Assembly (NCBI GenBank): GCA_034933285.1 | Contig: JAYFNT010000002.1 | Span: 1 to 64,000, forward strand | Direction of reading: 5' to 3' | Source of the DNA: RPRC01 sp034933285 | Lineage (GTDB): Bacteria; Desulfobacterota; Desulfuromonadia; Geobacterales; Geobacteraceae | Length of the DNA stretch: 64,000 nucleotides | Shown here: one piece after another, positions 1 to 7,169 of the stretch | Position numbering within the stretch: the stretch's first letter is position 1 | How the letters are laid out: every line of letters starts with the position of its first letter | Program-made: the position numbers and the translations under genes | Notes under the pieces: model-generated | Database searches by the model: none | What the model was told of the DNA's origin: nothing | What the model saw: the letters and a program-made list of their open reading frames with translations, nothing else

Positions 1-545
1 ATGAACTCGGGGATGTCGTCTTCCAGCTTCTGCCTGAGGAGGGCGTTGAGGAAGGCGGTCCCTTCGAAGAGCCTCTCCACTCCCTGGTCGGCCAGGGGGC
101 CGCTCATCATCGGTGCAAGGTTGGGGTGCTCTTCGACGTACCGGGCCGCCAGTTTGTCCAGGGCGGCCCGCTCCTCCCGGTAATGGTCGATGAAGGTGCG
201 GCTCTGCCGCGGAGCCCGGCCTGACTTGCGGGGGGTGCGGATTCCCGGCACGGCCGCCATGCGGAACACGGCGCTCACTTCGCCCAGGCTGTCGCCGGAG
301 AAGCACCAGGTGTTGAGCCCGAGACGGGCCTCGGGGTCGCCGGGAACGCCAGGGACAGTTCGGGGCGTATGCGGACCCGCTCCTGCCAGGGGATGCCGGG
401 TATGCCGGCTTCGCCTGGCAGGGTCCAGGTACCGGCGGGCAAGCCGCATGACCTGGACGAAGGAGAATTCGTGACCCCTTTCCAGTAGTTCGTCTAGCAG
501 CGTTTTTATTCCTGACGCAGGGGGCAAAGATGCCTCTTTATGCAA
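1..545 (-). pseudogene. Degraded type VI secretion baseplate remnant (TssG-like then TssF-like), runs off left edge
   Basis: Reading leftward, one frame stays open from a possible TTG start at 545 to the window edge. Its first part (DELLERGHEFSFVQVMRLAR) resembles the N-terminus of TssG/ImpH. The TssG-like continuation (PWQERVRIRPELSLAFPA) lies in a different frame from about position 412, which implies a frameshift. From an ATG at 260 the original frame reads a TssF/ImpG-like N-terminus (IDHYREERAALDKLAARYVE, then GVERLFEGTAFLNALLRQKL). TssF and TssG are partner baseplate wedge proteins. Here TssG appears cut short and joined to the start of TssF, so I read this as decay. The assignment is from memory of the families. 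The TssF part could still be a functional gene beyond the edge. Confidence 0.42.
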
Positions 546-817
546 ACCGTAAAATTAAACAATCATTATTAATATAAATTAAATAACAATGGACTTACGG
601 TTGTGTCAAGTGATTATTGAAACAAAGCGGCTTAGAAAACAACGAATGGAATGGTGATGTGACTGAAAAAAGGGCGTGAGGGTTGGTAACCGTGTGCGAG
701 ATAAAATATCAGAATGGAGGTTTTCCCGGTGCGGCTGTCAGTCGGGTTGGAGGATGGAGATGACCTGGTCGGGGAGCTGGACAGCCTGATCAATGGCTGA
801 CATTGGGAAACCGATTG

Positions 818-1801
818 TCAAACTATCCTTTCCGGGGCGGAGAAAACTTTCATCTTTTCACGTGTGGCATAACAACAAAGAGTAATGTTGGCCCGGAGCG
901 CACAGTCAATGCCCGAGCTTATAGGCGCCGACTTGGAGATTATCAGCGGGATACCTGCCCGGACAGCCTTCATGACCATTCCTGCAGGTTGTCTTCCCGA
1001 GGAAACCAGGAACAATTTGGACAGGTCGTCACCGTTCAGGAAAGCCATGCCCACGACCTTGTCGATCGCGTTATGGCGGCCTATGTCGAGCGCCTTGTAC
1101 ATGAGGTTGCCGTCGGCATCAACCAGGCTCGAGCTGTGTGCGCCTCCCGTTTTGTCCTGCGTCACGTCGTACAGGTGTTTCATGCTGTCCAGAAGCACAT
1201 CGGCACGGAAAGTCTGTTTCACTGGCAGCACGATGTCATCATCCCTTTTTTCCCAGTTTACCCCGATGCAGCCTGAAGATCGCAGCTCGTACCATACGTC
1301 GAAGTGCTCGAACGACCTGATGGTCAGCAATACCCAGCTGTCTTTTTCCTCGACATTTTCTATATCAACCCTTTGCTTTACCGCCCCCTCAGTCACCATG
1401 TAACCAACGGCAAGCTCCTTGTGAAAATCGGGAGTAGTTACGATTGAAGAGAGCTTTGTACCATTGACGAGCAGTTCGATGGTTTCCTCGACCATGACCG
1501 GGTCGGTAGCCGGTTCCCTGCCGTCGCGCGTGATCTTTGTCGCGGCGTATTCCCGTACCGGTTCGTCCGGCCGAGCATCCGGGGATGAAACTTCGAGCGT
1601 CACGATGGAATATCCTTCCTTCTGTTCCTTTCCCAGAATCCTGTGCCCCTCTGCCTTGAGGGTCCGGGAGACATTCCTGATCGGTTCGCCGTCATCCAGC
1701 ATGAACTGCACGATTTCACCCGGATCGATCATTTCCAGGGCGAGCTTCGCCTTCACGAAGTTTGTCGGACAGCCGACTCCGCGCAAATCTATGATGTGCA
1801 T
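818..1801 (-). CDS. fdhD: TusA-FdhD fusion: sulfur carrier / formate dehydrogenase accessory sulfurtransferase
   Basis: FdhD moves sulfur to the Mo/W-bis-PGD cofactor before insertion into formate dehydrogenase-type enzymes. I chose the ATG at 1801, which has GGAGGAGAC directly upstream; an ATG at 1864 in the same frame has no such site. Residues 1-70 form a TusA-like domain with the sulfur-accepting Cys in RGVGCPTNF. The rest is FdhD-like, with GGAHSSS and ALDIGRHNAIDKVVG. The usual FdhD CxxC is a single Cys here (SSGCIGV). TusA normally hands sulfur to other carriers as a separate protein, so the fusion suggests a self-contained sulfur relay. No formate dehydrogenase is encoded nearby. The tungsten/molybdenum aldehyde oxidoreductase at 49.7 kb is a possible client. 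Confidence 0.88.
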   Translation of the reverse strand: MHIIDLRGVGCPTNFVKAKLALEMIDPGEIVQFMLDDGEPIRNVSRTLKAEGHRILGKEQKEGYSIVTLEVSSPDARPDEPVREYAATKITRDGREPATDPVMVEETIELLVNGTKLSSIVTTPDFHKELAVGYMVTEGAVKQRVDIENVEEKDSWVLLTIRSFEHFDVWYELRSSGCIGVNWEKRDDDIVLPVKQTFRADVLLDSMKHLYDVTQDKTGGAHSSSLVDADGNLMYKALDIGRHNAIDKVVGMAFLNGDDLSKLFLVSSGRQPAGMVMKAVRAGIPLIISKSAPISSGIDCALRANITLCCYATREKMKVFSAPERIV

Positions 1802-2056
1802 GTCTCCTCCATGGGAAGGGATTTCTCCGGGACCGGACAACAGCGGACCGTGACAGGTCGGCATGAGCGGATTTTGTAATAATGGAACCTGCAGCCATTT
1901 TTACGCTTGAGGATGTGCCGGTGAATCTGATGATAACGACTTTTTTCAATTATTGCAAAAGCTTCCTCTCGCATGAGTAATGCAATGGCAATTCCTGGAG
2001 AGAAACATTTGCCATTTGACCCGGACTTGGTAAATTCATTAATAGAGGAGGAAGTC

Positions 2057-2434
2057 ATGAGCGAAGCCCGATTCGTCGACGTGACCGAAGAAGCTGCGGA
2101 AGCCGGGTTTTGCTGCCAGGTCCTGATGACCGAGCGGGTATGGAACTTGTGTTGCCAGTGGACCGAGCTGGACAATGCGTGCCAGGGGTATCAGAAACAG
2201 GATGCAAGGGTATGGGATGTGTTCTCTGTACCGGCGACAAAGCTGAAGATCGGTTTTGCGGGCGGCTGCACCGAGAACGAATTGCTTACTTCCCATGGAC
2301 TCAGGTACCAGATTTATTGCCTCCTTAGGGGCGGTAACCGGGAAGCCAGCCTGATAACCCTGCGAATGCTCCCGGCGACCTTCAACGATGACACCCACGG
2401 CTTGATAGTCTCTTTTCCGGACGAAAGCCTCTGA
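2057..2434 (+). CDS. DUF6573-like hypothetical protein
   Basis: This is a 125-residue protein of unknown function. The ATG at 2057 follows a clear GAGGAGG; an in-frame ATG at 1973 lacks one. The N-terminal stretch FVDVTEEAAEAGF followed by VLMTERVW resembles the start of the DUF6573 family that I recall from mobile-element-rich genomes. No signal peptide or membrane segment is visible. Four cysteines fall in two loose pairs and do not form a clear zinc site. It diverges from fdhD across a 255-bp intergenic region. Family assignment is moderate; function is unknown. Confidence 0.7.
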   Translation: MSEARFVDVTEEAAEAGFCCQVLMTERVWNLCCQWTELDNACQGYQKQDARVWDVFSVPATKLKIGFAGGCTENELLTSHGLRYQIYCLLRGGNREASLITLRMLPATFNDDTHGLIVSFPDESL

Positions 2435-2593
2435 TCGCCGTACAGTTATTTTGATACAACTCGATACAACTGTCTCAATTGTCAGATTGCAGTCGGCAAC
2501 TGCGAGCAGTTTTGACACTGGAATGGGAGGTGTGAAATCAATAAATATCTGAATAACAAGTAGTTGCGGATTGGTTGACGATGTAGCACTTTG

Positions 2594-2613
2594 ATTGGCA
2601 TGTGTATTGCTAT
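2594..2613 (+). promoter_or_regulatory. Candidate sigma-54 (-24/-12) promoter
   Basis: The sequence TGGCATGTGTATTGCT matches the sigma-54 consensus TGGCAC-N5-TTGCA/T with one mismatch. GG is at 2597-2598 and GC at 2609-2610, exactly ten bases apart. Transcription would start near 2622, ahead of the hairpin and small ORF at 2665-2758 and about 340 bases before the NorC-like gene. Confidence 0.6.
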
Positions 2614-2664
2614 TATTCTTGCAAAGACGGCGAATCCCATTCGTCAATCTTCTCTTTCGTTGTT

Positions 2665-2697
2665 GGAGGCGGTTCTGATGCCAACAGAACCGCCTCC
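2665..2697 (+). promoter_or_regulatory. 13-bp perfect hairpin hiding a ribosome binding site
   Basis: The left arm GGAGGCGGTTCTG pairs perfectly with the right arm CAGAACCGCCTCC around a 7-base loop ATGCCAA. GGAGG sits in the stem, and an ATG with correct spacing opens the loop, so folding would block translation of the 26-codon ORF that starts there. No U-run follows (it is C-rich), so it is a poor intrinsic terminator. It could be a riboregulator or part of a small RNA. Confidence 0.6.
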
Positions 2698-2758
2698 CCC
2701 CCTCCTGTCGTCTCATTTCTTTCCGGAAACCGGTTACGACTGCTTGTTCCTCATCTAA
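2678..2758 (+). CDS. Possible 26-residue leader peptide
   Basis: The ORF begins at the ATG in the hairpin loop, with GGAGG eight bases upstream. It encodes a short proline-rich start (MPTEPPPPLL) and a hydrophobic, Tyr/Cys-containing end (ETGYDCLFLI). A second ATG overlaps its stop (TAATG) and opens an 11-codon frame. No family is recognised. It may be a regulatory leader for the downstream cytochrome gene or a chance ORF. Confidence 0.3.
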   Translation: MPTEPPPPLLSSHFFPETGYDCLFLI

Positions 2759-2960
2759 TGCTTGTCCAACTCCCGCTTGTCTTTTCAACATGACCTGTAC
2801 GGCAGCCACTTGCGTGATACAATTGACAAAAGTCTAAAGAAGATGCCTTGTTTCTCCCGGTCTGGCCTGGTTGATTGACAACGCATAAGGAATTTCCAAA
2901 TGCGTGGCTGCGTTGGACCGGCTTCAATCACCCGTATACATATGCAGAAGTGGAGAACTG

Positions 2961-3662
2961 ATGACGAAGAAGACGGCTTTCTGGATTTTTATGCTGGGCA
3001 CTCTCTCGTCAGCGGCGCTTTTCCTCGGGCTTACCTGGGACATGCACCGCCAGGTGGATGCCCTTTCCCGTGCCGACAGGCTGTCCGACACGGTGGTGGC
3101 GGGGAAAAAAGCGTTTGAAAAACATAATTGCAACGATTGCCAAACGAATCTCGGCTTCGGGGGATACTATGCGCCTGACCTGACTAAAGTGGTACAAAGG
3201 ATTGGCGAAGACGGGGTGCGTTACCGGATCAAGCATCCCGAGCATGCTTTTGCCGCTTCGATGCGCAAGATGCCGCAGCAGAAAATTTCCGATGCCGATA
3301 CGGAAAATCTGTTGTCTTTTTTCAACTGGGTCGGGGAAATCGACAACGGCGACTGGCCTCCGCAGGACAGCAGAAAACGCCTTACCCGCGGCGAGAAACG
3401 GATGGTCGCCATGGCGGGAGTCACGCCCGGAGCGGCGGTGTTCCAGGAAAAGGGCTGCATGAACTGCCATTCGCTGCACGGCAGGGGCGGAACCTTCGGC
3501 CCGGCGCTCGACATCATTGGCCGCAAGCTTACCATGGAGCAGATCGAGCATTACGTAAAGGAGCCGAAAAGCGTCAATCCGGATGCCATGATGCCGCCCC
3601 AAACTGATCTTTCGGACCGCGAACTGGAAGAAGTCGCCAGATTCCTCGCAGGTTTGAAATAG
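2961..3662 (+). CDS. NorC-like membrane-anchored cytochrome c with two c domains, first heme site altered
   Basis: NorC is the cytochrome c subunit that feeds electrons to nitric oxide reductase NorB. The ATG at 2961 follows GGAGAACTG. Residues 5-25 form a membrane anchor (FWIFMLGTLSSAALFLGLTW), as in NorC, so the heme domains would face the periplasm. The first domain keeps NorC features (GKKAFEKHNC, GGYYAPDL, MPQQ), but its motif reads CNDCQ, so the axial His of CxxCH is Gln. A second cytochrome c domain has an intact CMNCH near residue 163 and a candidate Met ligand in DAMMPPQ. At 233 residues it is longer than ordinary NorC (about 150). It lies 11 bases upstream of a NorB-like gene. Confidence 0.8.
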   Translation: MTKKTAFWIFMLGTLSSAALFLGLTWDMHRQVDALSRADRLSDTVVAGKKAFEKHNCNDCQTNLGFGGYYAPDLTKVVQRIGEDGVRYRIKHPEHAFAASMRKMPQQKISDADTENLLSFFNWVGEIDNGDWPPQDSRKRLTRGEKRMVAMAGVTPGAAVFQEKGCMNCHSLHGRGGTFGPALDIIGRKLTMEQIEHYVKEPKSVNPDAMMPPQTDLSDRELEEVARFLAGLK

Positions 3663-3673
3663 AGGGACTGAAA

Positions 3674-4177
3674 ATGGAATATCGATCCCAAGGCATCGCC
3701 CACTGGTATTTCAGGATTGCCCTCGTTCTCTTCGCGCTGCAGGTCATCATGGGGCTCTGGCTTGCCTTCAACTACACATTCACGGTTCCGCAGCATATCG
3801 TGGACGTCTTTCCCTTTGCCACGGCACGGGCCATTCACACCAACCTGCTGGTCCTCTGGATGCTGCTGGGATTCATGGGGGGCGCATATTACATCGTCCC
3901 TGAGGAAACCGGCAGCGACGTCTACTCGCCGAAGCTGGCCTGGCTCCAGCTGATAGCTTTCGTTGCCACCGGGGTAATCGCCATTGCCGGGGTACTGCAG
4001 ACTTACCTGGAGCGTATTCTGGGCTTGGGATACATGACCGCCCAATCGTACATGCGATTCTGGATGGGTGCTACCTTTGTCTTGGGGATCTTTTTCCTGG
4101 CAGGGGTAGTTGTTACGGTTGTTGACCTGCTGTTTTTGAAACCTGCTGCAAGAAGAGCCGAACAGGGAGGGGCGTAG
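3674..4177 (+). CDS. Truncated NorB-like four-helix membrane protein
   Basis: The start resembles nitric oxide reductase large subunit NorB: SQGIAHWYFRIALVLFALQV, then AIHTNLLVLWMLLGFMGGAYY and YSPKLAWLQL. NorB normally has about 450 residues and 12 helices; this protein ends after 167 residues and about four helices. The His in AIHTNLL matches the first low-spin heme b ligand. The second heme b ligand and the binuclear-centre histidines are absent, so it cannot be a standard NO reductase. No continuation of NorB is visible in other frames downstream. It probably forms an electron-transfer pair with the preceding cytochrome. It is either a decayed norB or a specialised short form. Confidence 0.7.
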   Translation: MEYRSQGIAHWYFRIALVLFALQVIMGLWLAFNYTFTVPQHIVDVFPFATARAIHTNLLVLWMLLGFMGGAYYIVPEETGSDVYSPKLAWLQLIAFVATGVIAIAGVLQTYLERILGLGYMTAQSYMRFWMGATFVLGIFFLAGVVVTVVDLLFLKPAARRAEQGGA

Positions 4178-4312
4178 TGAAAGTCCGGGACCCCGGGCCG
4201 AATTCCGGGCAAACGGCTTTCACTGCCATGATTGACGGTTGCCAGCGCATTTGCTACATTCGTATCTTCCATGTTCCCGGAAAAAGTCTGTCAGGATCAC
4301 AAAGGGGCTGGC

Positions 4313-4621
4313 ATGATCAAGAAACTGTTCAAGATATTTTTGCTCTTTTTAGCGCTGCTGATTCTCTTCACTGCTTTCCAGTGGTCGCAGACCAAGCGCA
4401 AACTGGCCGCCTATTGCCGTGAGACGACCGCCGGATCATCACTGGCCGGGGCCAGGGAAAGGGCGTTGCGGGAGGGGTTCCGTTTCATCGACAGCTCTTC
4501 TGACGGAGGCGGCAGGAGAACAGCCCTGGTGACGGCAAGCGGGGTCATGGGGCGCATTGTCTGCGAAATCGAGCATGACGGCGACCGGGTGATCAAGGCT
4601 TCGCTGAACAAAAATGATTGA
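4313..4621 (+). CDS. Small membrane-anchored hypothetical protein
   Basis: This encodes 102 residues starting at the ATG at 4313 (MIKKLFKIFLLF), preceded by an A/G-rich stretch (AAAGGGG). The N-terminal hydrophobic segment, about residues 5-24, is a membrane anchor or uncleaved signal. The rest is soluble with a basic C-terminus and one Cys-containing segment (GRIVCEIEHDGDRV). No family is recognised. It follows the NorCB-like pair by 135 bp on the same strand. Confidence 0.6.
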   Translation: MIKKLFKIFLLFLALLILFTAFQWSQTKRKLAAYCRETTAGSSLAGARERALREGFRFIDSSSDGGGRRTALVTASGVMGRIVCEIEHDGDRVIKASLNKND

Positions 4622-4673
4622 CAGGCCGGGCGGTTGAAAAAGTGACGGAAAGCCGGCAAAGAGGAGATAAGCA

Positions 4674-4949
4674 ATGAAACGCGGGCAGTGTCCCAAATGC
4701 GGATCCGGCAGGGTTATGCATAATGCCCGTGTAATCGACCGCAATGGCGAGTATCCGGATCAGATCCTCTCGGTGCGCATTGAGACGAAACCGGAAGCGC
4801 TTTTGTTCAAGGGAGCAAAAGAATTCGAGTTGAATGCGCATATCTGCGGCGAGTGCGGCTACGCGGAGTTGTATGCGGCGGAGCCGGGCAAGCTTTGGGA
4901 TACCAATTTGTCGAGCCAGGGGAATGGAACTCCGCAGGGAAAGCGGTAA
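4674..4949 (+). CDS. Zinc-ribbon hypothetical protein
   Basis: The 91-residue protein has two Cys pairs, CPKCGSG at residues 6-9 and CGECGY near residue 58, the classic layout of a zinc ribbon. An AGGAG site sits ten bases before the ATG. The spacer contains LSVRIETKP and ELNAHICGECGYAELY, as in small nucleic-acid-associated zinc-ribbon proteins. No catalytic motif is visible. Function is unknown. Confidence 0.7.
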   Translation: MKRGQCPKCGSGRVMHNARVIDRNGEYPDQILSVRIETKPEALLFKGAKEFELNAHICGECGYAELYAAEPGKLWDTNLSSQGNGTPQGKR

Positions 4950-5070
4950 ATCATCCTCATTCATCTACGGATTAAAAAATACGCGTTCACTCCGTGCATC
5001 TTGCGGATTGCGCATTACGAGATAGAATTAATAAAACCTTGACAACATCCAAGCCGTGAAGGAGGGAAAA

Positions 5071-5682
5071 ATGAAAAAGGTACTCGTTCTCGTTTGCGCG
5101 TTATCATGCATCATGCTTACTGCAAGCTGGGCAATGGCTGACAGTATCAATGGCAGAATAGGCCTTACCGGCCGCATCGGCATCCTGGCGCCGTCCGACA
5201 GCGACACATATTACAGTACCATTGAAACTGATGCCGGTTTCGTCGGAGGAGGCGGTCTTATCATCGGACTCCTCAACAATTTCGCATTGGATTTAGACGT
5301 TACGTACGCATCATTTGAAGGCAACGATTGGTGGGGTCGTGAACATGATTTCGATACCACCAATATCTCGCTGGGACTACAGTACCGCTTTGCCAACCTG
5401 CCGGTACGGCAACTCGTCCCTTACGTAGGCGGTGGCGTGGATGTCTTGATAAATAATTCCTCGGATTTCGCCGGCTACAAGGCTGACGTCGACACGGTGG
5501 TGGGGGGGCATGTAAGCGGCGGGGTTGATTACTTCCTGACGAGGAATTTTGCCTTGACCGCTGAAGTCAGAGCCGTAGTAGCTCCTGAGGCTGATATCAA
5601 GAACCAGGCAGGTGAAAAGGTTGGCGAATACGACCCCACCAGCTTCTCCACGACCTTCGGCTTCAGGGTGTTCTTCAACTGA
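5071..5682 (+). CDS. Outer-membrane beta-barrel protein (OmpW/OmpA-barrel type)
   Basis: The ATG at 5071 follows AAGGAGGGAAAA. Residues 1-23 form a signal peptide (KKVLVLVCALSCIMLTASWA, cleavage near AMA-D). The mature part alternates polar and apolar residues with Gly-rich turns, contains YVGGGVDVLI, and ends in a terminal Phe (GFRVFFN), typical of small 8-stranded porin-like barrels. The predicted product has 203 residues. A strong intrinsic terminator follows, so it is probably a single transcription unit. Ligand specificity cannot be read. Confidence 0.8.
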   Translation: MKKVLVLVCALSCIMLTASWAMADSINGRIGLTGRIGILAPSDSDTYYSTIETDAGFVGGGGLIIGLLNNFALDLDVTYASFEGNDWWGREHDFDTTNISLGLQYRFANLPVRQLVPYVGGGVDVLINNSSDFAGYKADVDTVVGGHVSGGVDYFLTRNFALTAEVRAVVAPEADIKNQAGEKVGEYDPTSFSTTFGFRVFFN

Positions 5683-5710
5683 TTTCGCAATTCATGCTTC
5701 CGTGACAAAA

Positions 5711-5744
5711 AAGGCGGCCTTTCCAGACCGCCTTTTCTTTTTTG
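5711..5744 (+). terminator. Intrinsic terminator after the outer-membrane barrel gene
   Basis: AAGGCGG at 5711-5717 pairs with CCGCCTT at 5728-5734, followed by TTCTTTTTT. It sits 28 bases after the stop codon. Confidence 0.85.
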
Positions 5745-5775
5745 CGATGTATCGCAGGATTACGGTTTCCAGACC

Positions 5776-5805
5776 TTGCCAGACATTGAAAAACTGGTGT
5801 ATAGT
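5776..5805 (+). promoter_or_regulatory. Candidate sigma-70 promoter of the Crp/Fnr gene
   Basis: TTGCCA at 5776-5781 and TATAGT at 5800-5805 are separated by 18 bases. The start point would lie about 35 bases before the ATG at 5848. Confidence 0.45.
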
Positions 5806-5847
5806 TCTCATTTTATTGCCGCCCTGTGAACGGAAGGACGACCTGTC

Positions 5848-6531
5848 ATGGAATACCTGAAGATCCTGAAGAAATCTCTTCTTTTTTCAGGCCTCAACGA
5901 AGAGAACCTCTCGGAAGTGTCGGCCATTGCGACCAAGCGGACCTATGCCAGGGGAGAGGTACTTTTTTCCGAAGGCGAGCCCGCGGAGGGGTTTTTCCTG
6001 GTTGCCACGGGCAGCGTAAAACTGTCCAAGATATCGTCGGACGGCAAAGAGAAGGTCCTGCACTTTGCCTACCCTTCGGAAACGTTTGCCGAAGCCGCCT
6101 TTTTCGGCGACGGCCGCTACCCGGCCGAAGCCCGTGCCCTGGAGAAGGTGGAGACGCTCTACTTTCCCCGTGATGCGTTCATGGGGCTTTTGGAGAGGAA
6201 CCCGCGCTTCTCGCTCAACCTGATCGTCACGCTCTCGCTTTCGGTGCGCCGTTTCGCCCGCCAGATCGAGGAACTCACCTTTGCCGAGGTTCCGTCCCGG
6301 CTGGCCGCCTACCTGATCGAAATTTCGGAGAAAAAATCTACCACCTACCAGGGGACCACCTATCTTGACCTGGAGATCAGGAAGGGAGAGCTGGCTTCCC
6401 ACCTGAGCACGGTCAGCGAAACACTTTCCCGTGCCCTGAAAAAGCTGAAAGACGAAGGGGTGATCGATGTCAAAGGGAGCAGGGTGGTGATCCACAACAT
6501 GCCCCGCCTCAGGGAGATTGCCGGCAAATAG
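5848..6531 (+). CDS. Crp/Fnr-family transcriptional regulator
   Basis: The 227-residue protein has an N-terminal cyclic-nucleotide-binding-type beta-roll (about 10-125) and a C-terminal winged helix of the Crp_2 type (about 150-215), with recognition region ELASHLSTVSETLSRALKKL. No N-terminal Fnr Cys cluster is present, so direct Fe-S oxygen sensing is unlikely; the effector is unknown. It has its own promoter after a terminator. The nearby NorCB-like genes could be targets, since nitrogen-oxide-responsive Crp/Fnr proteins such as DNR/HcpR control nor genes, but no binding site was verified. Confidence 0.85.
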   Translation: MEYLKILKKSLLFSGLNEENLSEVSAIATKRTYARGEVLFSEGEPAEGFFLVATGSVKLSKISSDGKEKVLHFAYPSETFAEAAFFGDGRYPAEARALEKVETLYFPRDAFMGLLERNPRFSLNLIVTLSLSVRRFARQIEELTFAEVPSRLAAYLIEISEKKSTTYQGTTYLDLEIRKGELASHLSTVSETLSRALKKLKDEGVIDVKGSRVVIHNMPRLREIAGK

Positions 6532-6594
6532 CGGCAACCCGATTGCAGGGCGGGCTCGGTAATACTGCGCGCGGCGAAAGTTTTGCGTTAATAT

Positions 6595-6624
6595 TTGCAT
6601 TTTTGCATGCAAATTTTATATAGT
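6595..6624 (+). promoter_or_regulatory. Candidate def promoter with a palindromic operator between -35 and -10
   Basis: TTGCAT at 6595-6600 and TATAGT at 6619-6624 are 18 bases apart. The perfect 12-bp palindrome TTTGCATGCAAA (6603-6614) occupies the spacer, placed where a bound repressor would block polymerase. The def ATG is at 6654. Confidence 0.45.
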
Positions 6625-6653
6625 GAAAACACAACAAAAAATCAGGGAAGCAT

Positions 6654-7169
6654 ATGATACGCACAATATTGACCTATCCGAACCCGGAGCTGAAGAAAAA
6701 ATCAGCGCCGGTTGCCATAATAACCGACAAGATCCGCGAACTGGTCCGGGACATGGCGGAGACCATGTACGATGCCCCCGGCGTCGGCCTTGCCGCTCCC
6801 CAGGTCGGGGTTCACCAGCGGGTGATCGTGATCGACGTTTCACCCAAGGATGAGCAGCCGAACCTCATCGTTGCCATCAACCCGGAAATCGTCCATGCCG
6901 AAGGAGAATCCTACGAAGAAGAGGGCTGCCTTTCGGTGCCCAGGTATGCCGCCAATGTCCACAGGCATGCCAAGGTCGTGGTCAAGGCGCTCGACCTGGA
7001 GGGTGAAGAGGTCACCTACCGGGCCGACGGACTGCTGGCCATCGCGTTCCAGCATGAAATCGACCACCTGGACGGCACCCTGTTCGTGGACCATCTCTCT
7101 CCCCTTAAAAAGGACATCTTCCGCAAGAAGTACCGCCAGATGGTTGAGGAAGCCCGGGTGGGCGACTGA
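6654..7169 (+). CDS. def: Peptide deformylase
   Basis: It removes the formyl group from the N-terminal Met of new proteins. All three family motifs are intact: GVGLAAPQVG (residues 42-51), EEGCLSVP with the metal-binding Cys, and HEIDHLDG with the two metal-binding His and the catalytic Glu. The product has 171 residues, the usual length. Its stop codon overlaps the fmt start by one base (TGATG), so the formylation and deformylation enzymes are translationally coupled. Confidence 0.97.
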   Translation: MIRTILTYPNPELKKKSAPVAIITDKIRELVRDMAETMYDAPGVGLAAPQVGVHQRVIVIDVSPKDEQPNLIVAINPEIVHAEGESYEEEGCLSVPRYAANVHRHAKVVVKALDLEGEEVTYRADGLLAIAFQHEIDHLDGTLFVDHLSPLKKDIFRKKYRQMVEEARVGD

